From NCBI GenBank assembly GCA_963971535.1, contig OZ020588.1, forward strand, positions 125,558,846 to 125,622,845: 64,000 nucleotides of DNA, in the 5' to 3' direction. Below are positions 1 through 10,474 of this stretch, piece after piece (position 1 is the first letter of the stretch; the number at the start of each line of letters is the position of its first letter). The translations under genes and the position numbers were made by a program. Source of the DNA: Notolepis coatsorum. Lineage: Eukaryota; Chordata; Actinopteri; Aulopiformes; Paralepididae. Under the pieces are notes generated by a model. That model was not told where the DNA came from, did not search any database, and saw only the letters and a program-made list of their open reading frames with translations.

Positions 1-205
1 TCCTGTTGTCCTTAGAGGTGGATGATCCGGGAGGATGTTATACATTATGACCTCGGTTTTCTTGGCATTTAGCCTAAGGCCAACCTTGGCGCACTCCGTC
101 TCCACTCTGCACAGGAGTTCCTGTGCCTGCTCCACCTGGTCAGAGAGCAGGCTGATGTCGTCCGCGTAGTCAAGGTCTGTTAGGACTATGACTATTTCTG
201 ATGAG
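1..205 (-). pseudogene. non-LTR retrotransposon reverse transcriptase fragment
   Basis: Read on the minus strand, the first 205 bases are open and encode a reverse transcriptase palm segment. The catalytic box LDYADDISLLSD is followed by a helix rich in E, Q and L, and then by the typical LRLNAKKTEV block. These are motifs C and D of LINE reverse transcriptases, which copy element RNA at a nicked target. There is no start codon in view and the element runs off the window edge, so only a partial copy is visible. The family is not one of the others in this window. The YADD catalytic residues look intact. I cannot name the clade. Confidence 0.8.
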
Positions 206-1199
206 TCCTTACAACTGGAACAATGACAATAAGACTTACTGCTAACAACTGTGCTTGCGATGGATTTTCGGAGTACGTTTTGTCTTATCGATTGTTTTGT
301 TTATTTTGTTAACACCAATTTCCCTATGCATACAGCTTCCTCTAATGTGTAATACCCACACTGGTTCATGTTGTTGTGAAAATAGACTTTGTACTGCGTA
401 TATCAAACGTCAACTAACACTTGGAATGCTCCAGATTTCTCATCAAAAGCGCTCAGTCCGCCTGTGAAAAGCCACTACGCTACACTACAAGGGAGCGAGA
501 TGAGGTTGTTCATTACCGCCGGGAACAGGTGTGAATTTAGTCCGTTCTCTAAGGTGTTCACAATGAAAACACAAGAAAACATTTGACACAATTCAGATAT
601 GCGCTCCATTGAGACCACTTGGTCTCCTTAGAGTCAACTTCATCAGTTGAATCCTACTGAAGAATTAGGCAGTAAGTGGAAGTGTTACATTTGTGATTAC
701 AGTCAGTAGACGTGATGTACTCTATTCACACTCCAGGTGCACTGGGGTTGACTACCACTGCAAATACACACAGGCTGTCCAAAATAAACAGACAAACATG
801 GCTCTTTGTCTGAAGGGTTCAATTGTATTTTGAGCTGACTTGAGTAGATATCTTCTTTCAGTTATTAAACACTCAGGAATCAGAATCGTTAATGTTGTGT
901 AACTTACGCACATGTGCCGTACAGCCCCAGTAATATTGGCACATTTTCAATTAAGGAATAGCAACATACACATAGCATCATGGTGAGGTGTATGGTCATG
1001 TGACCTGATCTATCTATCTCACTATCTCTCAATCTCCTATTCGTTTTGATGTAAATAAAAACACACACTCAAAGGCACCAGACTTTATACCCAGGGATTT
1101 AATGGAACATCATTTTTTTTGGTTCAAACTCCTCTCCAATCACTCATCTTGTCACAGTGAGTGTTGTTGACCTTGTCTCTTCCAAGAGAGAAGTGTGAA
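206..1199. other. unassigned, AT-rich
   Basis: I see no recognisable gene or repeat here. Two short open frames (255-467 and 389-586) overlap each other, resemble nothing I know and are probably chance. Confidence 0.5.
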
Positions 1200-1214
1200 T
1201 AGAATCGCTCTTGC

Positions 1215-1540
1215 ACACTGGAGTCTTTCTGTCTGTCTCTTTTTCTCTCAGTCTTTCTGTGTTTTTCTCTTTGTCTCTCAGTCTTTCTACAGTGTCTGTC
1301 TCTTTGTCTCAGTCTTTCTGTCTGTCTCTCAGTCTTTCTACAGTGTCTGTCTCTTTGTCTCTGTCTTTCTGTGTCTGTCTCTTTGTCTTTCTCTCTGTCT
1401 CTTTGTCTCTCAGTCTTTCTGTGTCTGTCTCATACTTGCATGTTGTCTCTTACTATTTCCAAAAAAAAAATCTACTCAGTTTCTTACTTCTCTTCTGTTC
1501 ACTCTTTTTCTCTGTCTCATGCTCATCCTGTTTCTAAGTG
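1215..1540 (+). repeat. pyrimidine-rich degenerate minisatellite
   Basis: Imperfect tandem copies of blocks such as CTCTTTGTCTCTCAGTCTTT and CTACAGTGTCTGT repeat over about 320 bases. The open frames across it (Ser/Leu/Val/Cys-rich) follow from the repeat and are not evidence of a gene. Confidence 0.85.
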
Positions 1541-1668
1541 CTAGTGGATGGCTGGTGTGAAATTGTGTAGGGAACTCTTACAGTTTAAAATAGGATTTCT
1601 GGCCCGACCCCGGGGGACCCAATACAAAGCCAATGTTGGTTACTGAGTGACTGCTGAGATGTGCAGCC

Positions 1669-1818
<150 letters not shown>

Positions 1819-2000
1819 CATGCATGCGTGTGTAATTTTGAGAATACGACAAACAGGTATTGCAGGAGAATGAGGGGGAATCATTCCTGCTGAGAGGAAG
1901 GAGTGCATGCAGAGAATGATGAGCAACACACGTTCTTCATGATTTAATCTCCTTCTTCATCAACTGGACAGGCAGGCTGGGTGACATTCATATCAACAAG

Positions 2001-2041
2001 TTAAACTTTATTAATCCCCATGGGGAAATGATTCCTCTATG
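2001..2041 (-). repeat. LINE 3' tail-like fragment
   Basis: On the minus strand this reads as a short TTTCCCCATGGGGATTAATA hairpin followed by AAAGTTTAA. This GGGGATTAATAAAGT form is typical of fish non-LTR 3' ends. No coding part is attached, so family and extent are uncertain. Confidence 0.5.
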
Positions 2042-2750
2042 TTTGACCCATCCTAACCACCTCAGAGCCACAGATTGTCAGCCAGCTGGGGGGGGGGGGT
2101 GTCTCGAGGAGGTGCCAGATCTCGGTTAGGGGCCAAGGTTATACCCTCACGGGGAAAGGCACATGAATTTCAAGTTAAGTGACAGATCACATTATCACAT
2201 GCCTTGAAGTGTTATCGGAACACTTCGATTTCACCTTGAAGTCGATCGTGACCACGTTGTGTGATATAATGCGAAGGCAAAGTTTTGACACCATGAAAAT
2301 GACACAAAATTGTGCGTGGGACACATGAGAATCACGCGTGAACGACATGCGTCGCCTCGCGAGTCGAAACCCGAGACCTAATATGACAGAGAAGACGGAT
2401 GGACCTGAATTTGTTCATCAGTGTGTTATGCTAATGTGAGTAACTGAAGTTTGAATCACATAAACAAATCCAGCAGAGTCGTCACCTGTATCAATACCCA
2501 GAGGCAGATGGTGATGAACTGATCGGGGGGTTCCCGTCATATTCTGAGGTAGTTATACCCAGCTGTCCAAATTAATTGTACAATTATATATTGATGTTGA
2601 AATTCTCCTCGTAGCTGCTGTGAGAAAACGTTATTGTTCATTTAAGTCACAGACACATGCGCTTCTTTCACACTGTTTGCTCAGGCGGAGATGTAGATTA
2701 TTATTAAGATCGGGAAGAGGAAGCAATTAAGCCACACATCCTGTAAGGGA
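2042..2750. other. unassigned
   Basis: No gene is visible. A run of ten G occurs near 2090, and GAAGTGTT-loop-AACACTTC near 2206 could form an 8-bp hairpin. Confidence 0.5.
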
Positions 2751-2866
2751 CGATGTCATTTCCTCGTTTTCCTCCCTGCTCATCCATTTTCATCAAGACA
2801 CACCGCTACAAGCCCTTAGTGATGAGTAGTTGGCACGGCAACAGAGCTAGACTCATGAGAGATCTC

Positions 2867-2873
<7 letters not shown>

Positions 2874-2921
<48 letters not shown>
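2874..2921 (+). repeat. (TC)n microsatellite
   Basis: About 24 TC units. A shorter TC run lies at 2992-3011, so three TC arrays lie within 450 bases. Confidence 0.95.
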
Positions 2922-2925
<4 letters not shown>

Positions 2926-3183
2926 CCTTTGTCTATATCTCTTCACCATCATCATCATCGTCATCATCAGGATTATCTTTATAATCTTCATCTCTCTCTC
3001 TCTCTCTCTCTACGTATACTGTCTATATCACTTCCCATCCCTCTTTCGCACGGTCTTCACACTGCCCTCTCATTCACCTTCTCTTTTATCCATTTTCCAT
3101 TTGATAAAATACAATATGTCGCCGTCACTCATCACATGCAAGCAGGACGGGGGTTGGAGATAAAGGAATCTGCCATTGTGAGA

Positions 3184-3313
<130 letters not shown>

Positions 3314-3639
3314 TGATTCATGAAATCAAATTAACTTGCAGTGGCTTTTTTTTACACTGGCCATACTCAAGGGGAAATCAATCACCAAGACCAAAGACAC
3401 ACACACAGACACACACATTGTACAGTACACTGAACTGTACAATGGCATGAGAATAAATCAAATATTGATATCTGATTATAAAACCATAGCATATGTGGGG
3501 TATTTGTGATGCAGAGTGAACCTGATTGATTGATTTTCTTTTTAACTCACCGTTGGCAAAGTTCAATATGTAGAGACGTGATCTCCTCCCTCTCTCCTCC
3601 ACACCTCCTCCTCTTCTTTCTTCTAATCCCCCCCTGTCT

Positions 3640-3850
3640 TCTCCTCCGTGACACGATGACGACGAGGAGGCTCTTTCTCAGAGGCTTCACCATGACATGA
3701 TAAAGACGAGGATGAGGAGGCATTTCCTCATACTGTACGCTTCACCGTGACACGATAAAGACGTGGAGGCTCTTCCTCATACAGTATGCTTCACCGTGAC
3801 ACGATAAAGAGGAGGAGGCTCTTCCTCATACGCTTCACGTGACACAATGT
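3640..3850 (+). repeat. about 60-bp minisatellite, four degenerate copies
   Basis: Copies share CTTCACCGTGACACGATAAA, then GACGAGGAGGCTCTTCCTCA and TACAGTATG. Copies differ by short indels, and the last is cut at CTTCACGTGACACAATG. No open frame is conserved across them. Confidence 0.85.
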
Positions 3851-5555
3851 GGTATCAACCATTATGGACATGTTCTGGTACATGTGTTGAATGGAGACAG
3901 TGGGTAAATAGCCCTCTCCACCAGTGATGCCGGTAACGCGTTACTAAGTAACGCGTTATTGTAATCTGATTACTTTTCCCCGAAAATAGTAATCTAACGC
4001 GTTAATCTTTAAAAGCCAGTAATCTGATTGCAGTTACTTGTCCAAGTGGCTGTGCGTTACTATTTCGTTACTATCTCATCATAAATTCATAATGCAGGCG
4101 GAATGCAGTATTTTATTTCGTTTTCGACAGTCAAAAATAAATTTTTGAGCTGTTTTTCTTATTTGGGAGTGACGTGGTGTGGCAGTGAAAGGGTTACACA
4201 AGAATGTGTCCCACGGCGTGACTGGACTCTCTGTCTGTGAGTGACTCTGCTTTGGCCTAATCACATTCCCCATCCACAGTCTGCGAATCAGAGGCAGAGT
4301 AGGGCGGGTCTTCACAGCACGTCATGTGACATATGCGCCAATCGTGTGACAGCAGGGCTCCGTTGCATTCGTCTGAGAATTCCACCCCAAAACGCTTACA
4401 GGAAGAAAAAACGCGGCTTATTATTATTACCGAGGCGCGCGGCTTATTATATTATTAAAACAGCTACTTGTGGGCACTCATAAAAACACCGTGGTCTACA
4501 AGTTGTTTAGCGAGAGGATGGTGGTAATGTGCTTCAATAGAACAATGGATCAATGCCATGTCAAAACTCGGCTCCGCTGATCTGAAGGGCTCCGCAGTAC
4601 ACACACAGACACACACACGGGATCGCAGCAGCCACACACACATTTCCACTGTCCAATAGACAAGCGCCCTTTTCGACCGCGTGACATTGTTCAGAAGGTC
4701 TCGGTCCGTCCTGTGTGAAAGCAGGCGAACCAAATGAAGAATGCAACAATGTTGCAACTTCACCCCCAGAACCGCACCGAGTCCACCAAAACTATATGTG
4801 AAAGCGACCTAAACGTAAATACTGTCTACCGCTAAAAACAGCACATCCAATTGCATTGAAAGCATCTGGAATCACAACACTACGACGCTTCGACTAGGTA
4901 CAGGAGGACTCGGAGGCCAGCCAAACAGCAAAAGAGAGAGATTGTTTCTTTCCCTATTGATTAATGTATATTTGATGGTGGCAGAGCAAAAGCTCTTATT
5001 TGCCAGATTTACAGTTAATTTACATGTTAAAGAGAGACTGATTGTATGTTTATAGAGAGACATTTATAAAAACAATTTAATAGTTACAGTTGATATAATT
5101 GAATAGTTCAGCCTGCATTTGTTAGATGTGAATGGATACACTGGTTTTGTAAAACCACTGGCTGGCTGCTCTAATGCTGTGAGCATCATAGACTGTTGCT
5201 TTACCATACTTGATGGTACAGAAGCTGAAGCACTAGTTTAACAATTTACGTTATGTGCAGAGAAACAAGTTAAAAACAATTTATGCACTTTCAATAAAGC
5301 GTTTTAAAAAAACTGTTGGGGGAACGACGACGACTTCGTAACCTAGTTACTTTCAAAGTAACTAAGTTACTCTGATAATCAAGTAATCAGTAAAGTAACT
5401 TGGATTACTTTTTAAAGGAGTAATCAGTAATCAGTAATCGGATTACTTTTACAAAGTCACAGGACACAGCCATAAGCGGTCGCAAATTCCTGAGCTCCCG
5501 GAGCCCTCGTCAATACAGCAAACAAAAGAGATTTTGCGCACATTTTCTCCTCGTT

Positions 5556-6242
5556 ATGTTTTGGATAACGGATTCGTACCTCTACTCAACGATGAAGCAT
5601 AACCAGACAGAAGAGGAGAGAAGAGCAAAAATAGAAAAGGAGGTACACAGCGACTTTTATTTCCAAAACGGCACGGAACATAAGCACCTGGCCGTGGGGA
5701 CAGCGACCGTTCACGCAACATTAACGGCCAATCCTGAAAGAAAGAACAGACCCCCGAATGGCAGAATGGACCGAAAGACCTTTTTGTCCCTTATCCTGCT
5801 ACTCTCGGGAGACATTCATCTAAACCCAGGCCCGGTCTTGACCAGAACACAGGCGAGAAGACTTGGTCTGGCAGCGCAAGAAGCGAGGGAGGTTACCATC
5901 GCGACCAATATCAACAACTCAACCTGTGGCTATATCCACTGCGCGGACGGCAACTCTTCCCAAATGACGCCGCAGCAGACGAGCACACGTGAGGCAGAGA
6001 CGAGAGGAGGTGAACCGAGGGTCGAAACCATGACGACCATCCCGACGCGGGATTTAAACATCACGACGCCCGATAGCCGGCTAGCCAGCGGAGCTAACGG
6101 CGAAAACATCCAGGAACTCTGGACCGAGTCCTTTGTTGTACCAGCACGGCGCGGGTCCCGACCCCCCCCTCCCCCCTTCCCACCCACGTCAACAAAGCCC
6201 CCCCAACCGGCAACCCCACGGACAAATCGCCTGATAAACTAG
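5556..6242 (+). CDS. LINE-A N-terminal ORF with 2A-like motif
   Basis: A 228-residue frame starting 98 bases into the element. Residues 20-35 are charged (EERRAKIEKE). Residues 76-84 are hydrophobic (FLSLILLLS) and run straight into GDIHLNPGP (85-93), the consensus of a ribosome-skipping 2A peptide except for H in place of the usual E. The C-terminal half is low in complexity and rich in T, P and R, with no zinc knuckle that I can see. The frame ends just after a C-rich stretch at 6163-6180. The following frame is open upstream of its first Met and overlaps this one, so the two were probably one frame until a C-run slipped. The role by family would be RNA binding or a leader to the endonuclease; that is inference. 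Confidence 0.75.
   Translation: MFWITDSYLYSTMKHNQTEEERRAKIEKEVHSDFYFQNGTEHKHLAVGTATVHATLTANPERKNRPPNGRMDRKTFLSLILLLSGDIHLNPGPVLTRTQARRLGLAAQEAREVTIATNINNSTCGYIHCADGNSSQMTPQQTSTREAETRGGEPRVETMTTIPTRDLNITTPDSRLASGANGENIQELWTESFVVPARRGSRPPPPPFPPTSTKPPQPATPRTNRLIN
5808..5834 (+). other. 2A-like ribosome-skipping motif
   Basis: Codons read GDIHLNPGP. The invariant NPGP and the Asp five residues before the final Pro-Gly-Pro block match 2A sequences, and the preceding LSLILLLS matches the hydrophobic upstream helix usual in them. The H at the position normally E may weaken skipping. Skipping would release everything upstream as a leader of about 92 residues, after which the rest would begin with Pro. 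Confidence 0.7.
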
Positions 6243-6262
6243 CCAACCTAGCCAGGCTGGCT

Positions 6263-7855
6263 ATGTTTACCAGCCCAGGAGAACAAAAGGTTGCCGCCAG
6301 AAAAGAAAGGACAAAGGACTCCCCCTCCCCACACACCAACACACAGTCCTCACGGAGACAACAACAAAGCCCCCCCCCTCCCTCCCCCACAGCAGCACCA
6401 GAAGACCATTACCTGGAACTCGAAGACATCAATAACACAGCTAATAAAAACGGACTACACATCTTTCACCTTAATGTAAACAGCATTAAGCATAAGCTGG
6501 ACGAATTAAGAAACCTGTTTATGAGCGGTAAGGTAGACATAATTTGCTTTACTGAAACTAAACTTGATCCATCTGTAACAGACCCTGAAATAGAAATAGA
6601 GAACTATACTATAGTCCGTAATGACAGAAACCAGTATGGAGGTGGTGTTTGTATGTACATACATAAGGACACCAAATTCATTACCCGTACTGACCTTCAT
6701 CATGAGGCAATTGAAACCGTATGGGTGGAAATTTTATTTGAAAGGGCAAAATCTGTTCTAGTCGGCACAATATACAGACCGCCAGATCAAACTGGCTTTT
6801 ATGATACTTTGGATGTGTGCTTAGCTGGAGCTGAGGATGCGGAAAAAATTCTTATTGGGGATTGGAACACGGATATGCAACAAAAAAATGCACCCGTCTT
6901 CAAATCCTTCAATAGGTTTTGTGATCTGCACGGCCTCAGCCAACTAATCACCCAACCCACAAGGATATGTGAATCAACTCAGACTACCATTGACCTCATA
7001 CTGACCTCTGACAAGTCCAAGATCTCCAGTAAAGGGGTTATAGCATGCGGGTTAAGTGATCATTACATGATATTCTGTACCCGCAAAAAGCTAAAACTAA
7101 AGGCTGGCTGTCACAAAACAGTCACATCTAGAGACCTCAAAACCTACTCTAGCGAGGCCTTTAACCTTGAACTGGAGAGTCTGGACTGGTCAGATGAACT
7201 CAATGGTACACTGGTTGAAGAAACTTGGCTTGGCTTCAAAACCAAATTTTCATCAATACTAAACAAAATGGCCCCCCTAAGAACCACCAGGGTAAAAAAT
7301 CGCGCTGAGCCATGGATGCACACTGAAATACTGACCGCTATGAAAGCCAGAGACAAAAAATGCTCTGAGTTTCGTAAAAGTCAGTCAAAGCTTACCAAAA
7401 GCACGAGCAGTGAACTCCAAGACCACGTGACTGAACTCAAACTAGAAAGAAACAGACTAAGAAATGACGTAAACTCCATGATCAAAACTGCTAAAAAAAA
7501 TTTCATCAATGACAAAACCGAGGAAAACAAAAATAAACCACGTGAACTTTGGAAATTACTCAACAATCAACTAGGCTGCAGTAAAAAACTCAAAACCAGG
7601 TTCTCAAACATAAACATAAAGACGGACAACACGCTCATCACAGACAAGCTGGATGTAGCCAATTACTTAAACACTTTCTTCACAAACATAGCCACAACAC
7701 TGGTAAACAAACTACCCTCCCACTCAGGGCAGTATGGGGTAGAACACATAGTAGCATACTACATGAACCTAGGCGTCCACAAAGACGACTTCAAACTGGA
7801 AATAGTAACTACAGATGATCAGCAGCAGCCATCACCCCAGTCATCACACACATAA
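6263..7855 (+). pseudogene. LINE-A apurinic-type endonuclease and linker
   Basis: This 530-residue frame nicks target DNA in the intact family. Endonuclease motifs are all visible: HLNVNS (N71), FTETK (E98), GTIYRPP (Y171), GDWN (D200, N202; the usual form is GDFN), IDLIL (D244) and LSDH (D266, H267). After about residue 300 comes a K/E/R-rich coiled linker (about 365-440) and a NTFFTNIA block typical of the pre-RT region. The first 60 residues are rich in P, Q and S. The frame is lost near 7818, where the next frame resumes at the ITPVITHIINLS block. The palm lead-in between them looks shortened, so a small deletion is likely. The frame is open upstream of Met1 and overlaps the previous ORF. 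Confidence 0.9.
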
Positions 7856-8391
7856 TAAACCTCTCCATAAAACAGGGACACGTCCCCAAGGACTTCAAAA
7901 TTGCGAGAGTAACACCCCTGCACAAAAAGGGCAGCAAATTAGACCCGGGTAACTACCGCCCTGTTTCTATCCTTACATCCATCTCGAAAGTCATGGAAAA
8001 AATAGTATACGAACAGATCGAAAAGTACCTCGCGGAAAAAAATCTAATCTACGAATTCCAATCTGGCTTCAGAACATCCCACTCCACTGACACATGCCTT
8101 CTCTACTTGAACGACCACATCAAACAAGAGGTGGACGCGGGCAAATACTGCGGCATGGTCATGCTGGACCTACAAAAGGCCTTCGACACTGTCAATCACA
8201 CCATTCTGATTGACAAGCTAAAAGCAATTGGTTTTGATAGTTTATCAGTGAGCTGGATACAATCCTACCTGGAGGGGAGGGAACAGATGGTGGAAGTAAA
8301 CGGTACCCTATCCCCCCCCCCTCACAGTGAGCTGTGGTGTTCCACAAGGAAGCATACTAGGACCGCTACTATTCCTAATTTATGCAAATGA
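7819..8391 (+). pseudogene. LINE-A reverse transcriptase, N-terminal part
   Basis: Open in one frame from 7819. It carries RVTPLHKKGS, NYRPVSILTSISKVMEKI, the QSGFR block and MLDLQKAFDTVNH, where the Asp of motif A is one of the catalytic carboxylates. It then reaches VEVNGTLSPPP, where a run of ten C (about 8312-8321) breaks the frame. The same site in copy 2 has twelve C and stays open. Lengths and motifs fit the fingers and palm of L2/CR1-like enzymes. Confidence 0.9.
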
Positions 8392-9295
8392 CATGTCGTC
8401 AGCTTGTGACTGCAACTTGTTCCTGTTTGCGGACGACTCAGCCCTGCTGGTCTCTGACAAGAACAAGTTACAGGTTGAAAAAGCCCTCAGCTCGGAACTA
8501 GGCAAAATCTGCATATGGCTCGCCGACAACAAACTATCATTACACATGGGCAAAACAGAGTCCATTCTCTTCGGTTCAAATAACAAACTCAGCAAGACCG
8601 ACGGCTTCTCGGTTACAGTGGGTGACAATATTATCACAAGGAAAGATGAAATTACCTACCTGGGTTCCATCCTAGAGGCTAATCTTTCCTGTGACAAAAT
8701 GGCATCCAATGTAATAAAAAAAGTCAACCAACGAACGCGATTCTTGTACCGGATCTCCTCTCTGGTAAACAAGAATACCCTGAAGACTCTAGCAGGAGCA
8801 CTCATTCAAGGGTACTACGACTATGCTTGCACCTCATGGTACCAAAGCACCTCAAAGGCACTAAAAAACAAATTACAAACATCTCAAAACAAGCTAGTCA
8901 GACTACTACTTGACCTGACTCCTAGAACCCACCTCACCCCTGCCCACTTTGACAACCTAGGATGGCTTAGAGTAGACGACAGAGTACAGCAACTTGCAAT
9001 GGGCCTGGTCTACAAGATACACTACGCGACCAAGGTACCCATGTACATGTCAAAATACTTCCCAAAGGTCAGTGAATACCACGATCACAACACCAGAGGG
9101 AGCTCCACAAATCATGTAAAACCCAGATTCGGCTCAAACAAGGGACTAAACACGTTTCGCAATTATGCCACATCAATGTGGAACGCCCTGCCTAAAGCTG
9201 TAAAGGAATGTGAATCACTACCCACCTTCAAAAACACTCTCAAAAAACACCTACGTGAGACTGCAATTCGAAACTGGCCCCTACAAATGTCCTAA
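8327..9295 (+). pseudogene. LINE-A reverse transcriptase, C-terminal part
   Basis: Continues the enzyme after the C-run slip. GVPQGSILGPLLFLIY is motif B, FADDSALLV (residues 34-42 from the Met at 8327) is motif C with both catalytic Asp present, and LSLHMGKTESILFG is motif D. The thumb and C-terminal region follow, ending ETAIRNWPLQMS. The stop at 9293-9295 is followed by the family 3' region. This piece is intact over 320 residues, which suggests recent loss of function. Confidence 0.93.
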
Positions 9296-9359
9296 CCTAG
9301 TTGTACAGTAAATAACCAAGTAAGGCTTTGTCAATATTCCAATGTACAGTGTAAAATGT

Positions 9360-9465
9360 GTGTGTGTCCCCTACCCAACCCCCCCCCCCCCCCCCACCTC
9401 CAATGTACAGCCCTCACCCAACCCACCCAACCCCACCCCACCAACCTCCTCCAATGTACAGTTTC
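9360..9465 (+). repeat. C/T-rich 3' untranslated block of LINE-A
   Basis: CCCACCCAACC-type repeats separated by CCAATGTACAG occur in every longer LINE-A copy here. They appear as multiple CCAATGTACAG units, so the block is a small expandable minisatellite inside the 3' region. Confidence 0.75.
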
Positions 9466-9736
9466 TACGCCAAATGTATATACACTCCTTTTCTGGACAC
9501 TTTTGTATCACAAACAGTACTGTATTTGCAAATCTGATATGTCATAAATGTATAGATGTAGCAGTACTGTCTATCTGTATGTCATGTATGTCATATATGT
9601 TATGATGAATTGAAAATGGGGGACCCTGGTGGAAACAAGACGAAAGTCTTTCTCTGGTCTGCATCCCCTTAACAATTGTATGTATTGAGATGTACTGTAC
9701 TGTACCCATTCTGCAATCTGTTAATAAACTTTTCAA

Positions 9737-9789
9737 TCAATCAATCAATCAATTCAATCAATCAATCAATCAATTCAATCAATTCAATC
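9737..9789 (+). repeat. (AATC)n LINE-A tail
   Basis: Tandem AATC with AATTC interruptions immediately after AATAAACTTTTC. Other copies end in AATC or ATTC units, as expected of slippage during target-primed reverse transcription. Confidence 0.9.
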
Positions 9790-9820
9790 ACAAGTAATCT
9801 GTGGCATCACTGCTCTCCAC

Positions 9821-10474
9821 TCTTGGACCCCGAGAGACTGGAGAGGATGAACTTTTTAATGTCCAAGCCAGAATTCAACTTAGTACAATAGTTCATTTTT
9901 ATTGGAAAGTGTCCCAAGAGGCATTTGGAGAGACATGGTGATATTGATCAATGACAAAATATGATTTACATGGTTATTAATGCTCACAGAACTAGAGAGA
10001 TCCCTTAACGGACTTCGTTCTGGCTCCCAACATTGCCCTGGCCCATTGAATTGGCCTCACACATATACTTAGAAATAACGCAAACACAGTTATATTTGAG
10101 TGTTTCATATTCTAACATAGCCCAACGCGAATAAAGCAAATAATACTCACATAATCACATGGTTTGTCACAGTGGCGTGGTGGAGGTCAGATCTGAATGT
10201 CTGCCCCCGTCCAGAACCCACTACCTTTGCCTAAATACTAGTGGTGATGTCACAGGTCTTGGCCTATCAGACCCTGTATTTGGTGCTGATGTGACATGTT
10301 GAACATGTCCTAATATGGACATGTGGACAGTTTCCTGGGATTTACAACTCCCCCTTTTTTGGGCCAAAATGACCTCATGCAACAGCTGCAATACAGTTTT
10401 TCAACAGATACTGTAGATACAACCTATTCCTAATATATATACTCTATATCAATATTGTCATTTTTGAAAATGTT
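9821..10474. other. unassigned
   Basis: No gene is recognised. A CTCCCCCTTTTTT stretch near 10350 precedes AT-rich sequence. Confidence 0.4.

Larger units (their letters stand above)
5458..9789 (+). mobile_element. LINE-A copy 1, near full-length non-LTR retrotransposon
   Basis: A 4.3-kb L2/CR1-like element inserted near the right end of the hAT. The likely target duplication is ACAAAGT (5451-5457) against ACAAGT (9790-9795). In order it has about 100 bases of leader, an N-terminal ORF with a 2A-like motif, an apurinic-type endonuclease, a reverse transcriptase, and a 3' region rich in C and T. The tail box GATTGCAGAATGGGTACA, seen in reverse complement, is followed by (AATC)n and AATTC units. 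Coding is broken at three places: about 6165 (C-run), about 7818 and about 8320 (C-run). It is therefore dead but young. Other copies in the window show that the family was active and usually 5'-truncated. The clade call is by eye. Confidence 0.92.
3922..9812. mobile_element. hAT-type element split by LINE-A
   Basis: The left end starts CAGTGATGCC and the right end finishes GGCATCACTG, a perfect 10-bp terminal inverted repeat (TIR). Both ends are bracketed by CTCTCCAC (3914-3921 and 9813-9820), an 8-bp target duplication as hAT transposases make. Subterminal ACGCGTTA and TAATCAGTAAT blocks repeat near both ends of the left part. Only 23 bases of the element lie right of the inserted LINE (9790-9812), so the element without it is about 1.56 kb. 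I see no transposase frame in it, so it is non-autonomous. The LINE-A insertion is younger than the hAT insertion. Confidence 0.95.

Noticed and set aside
5556-6242. Viral polyprotein because of the 2A-like motif
   Set aside because: The next domains are a LINE endonuclease and RT, with a LINE tail. No viral genes are present.
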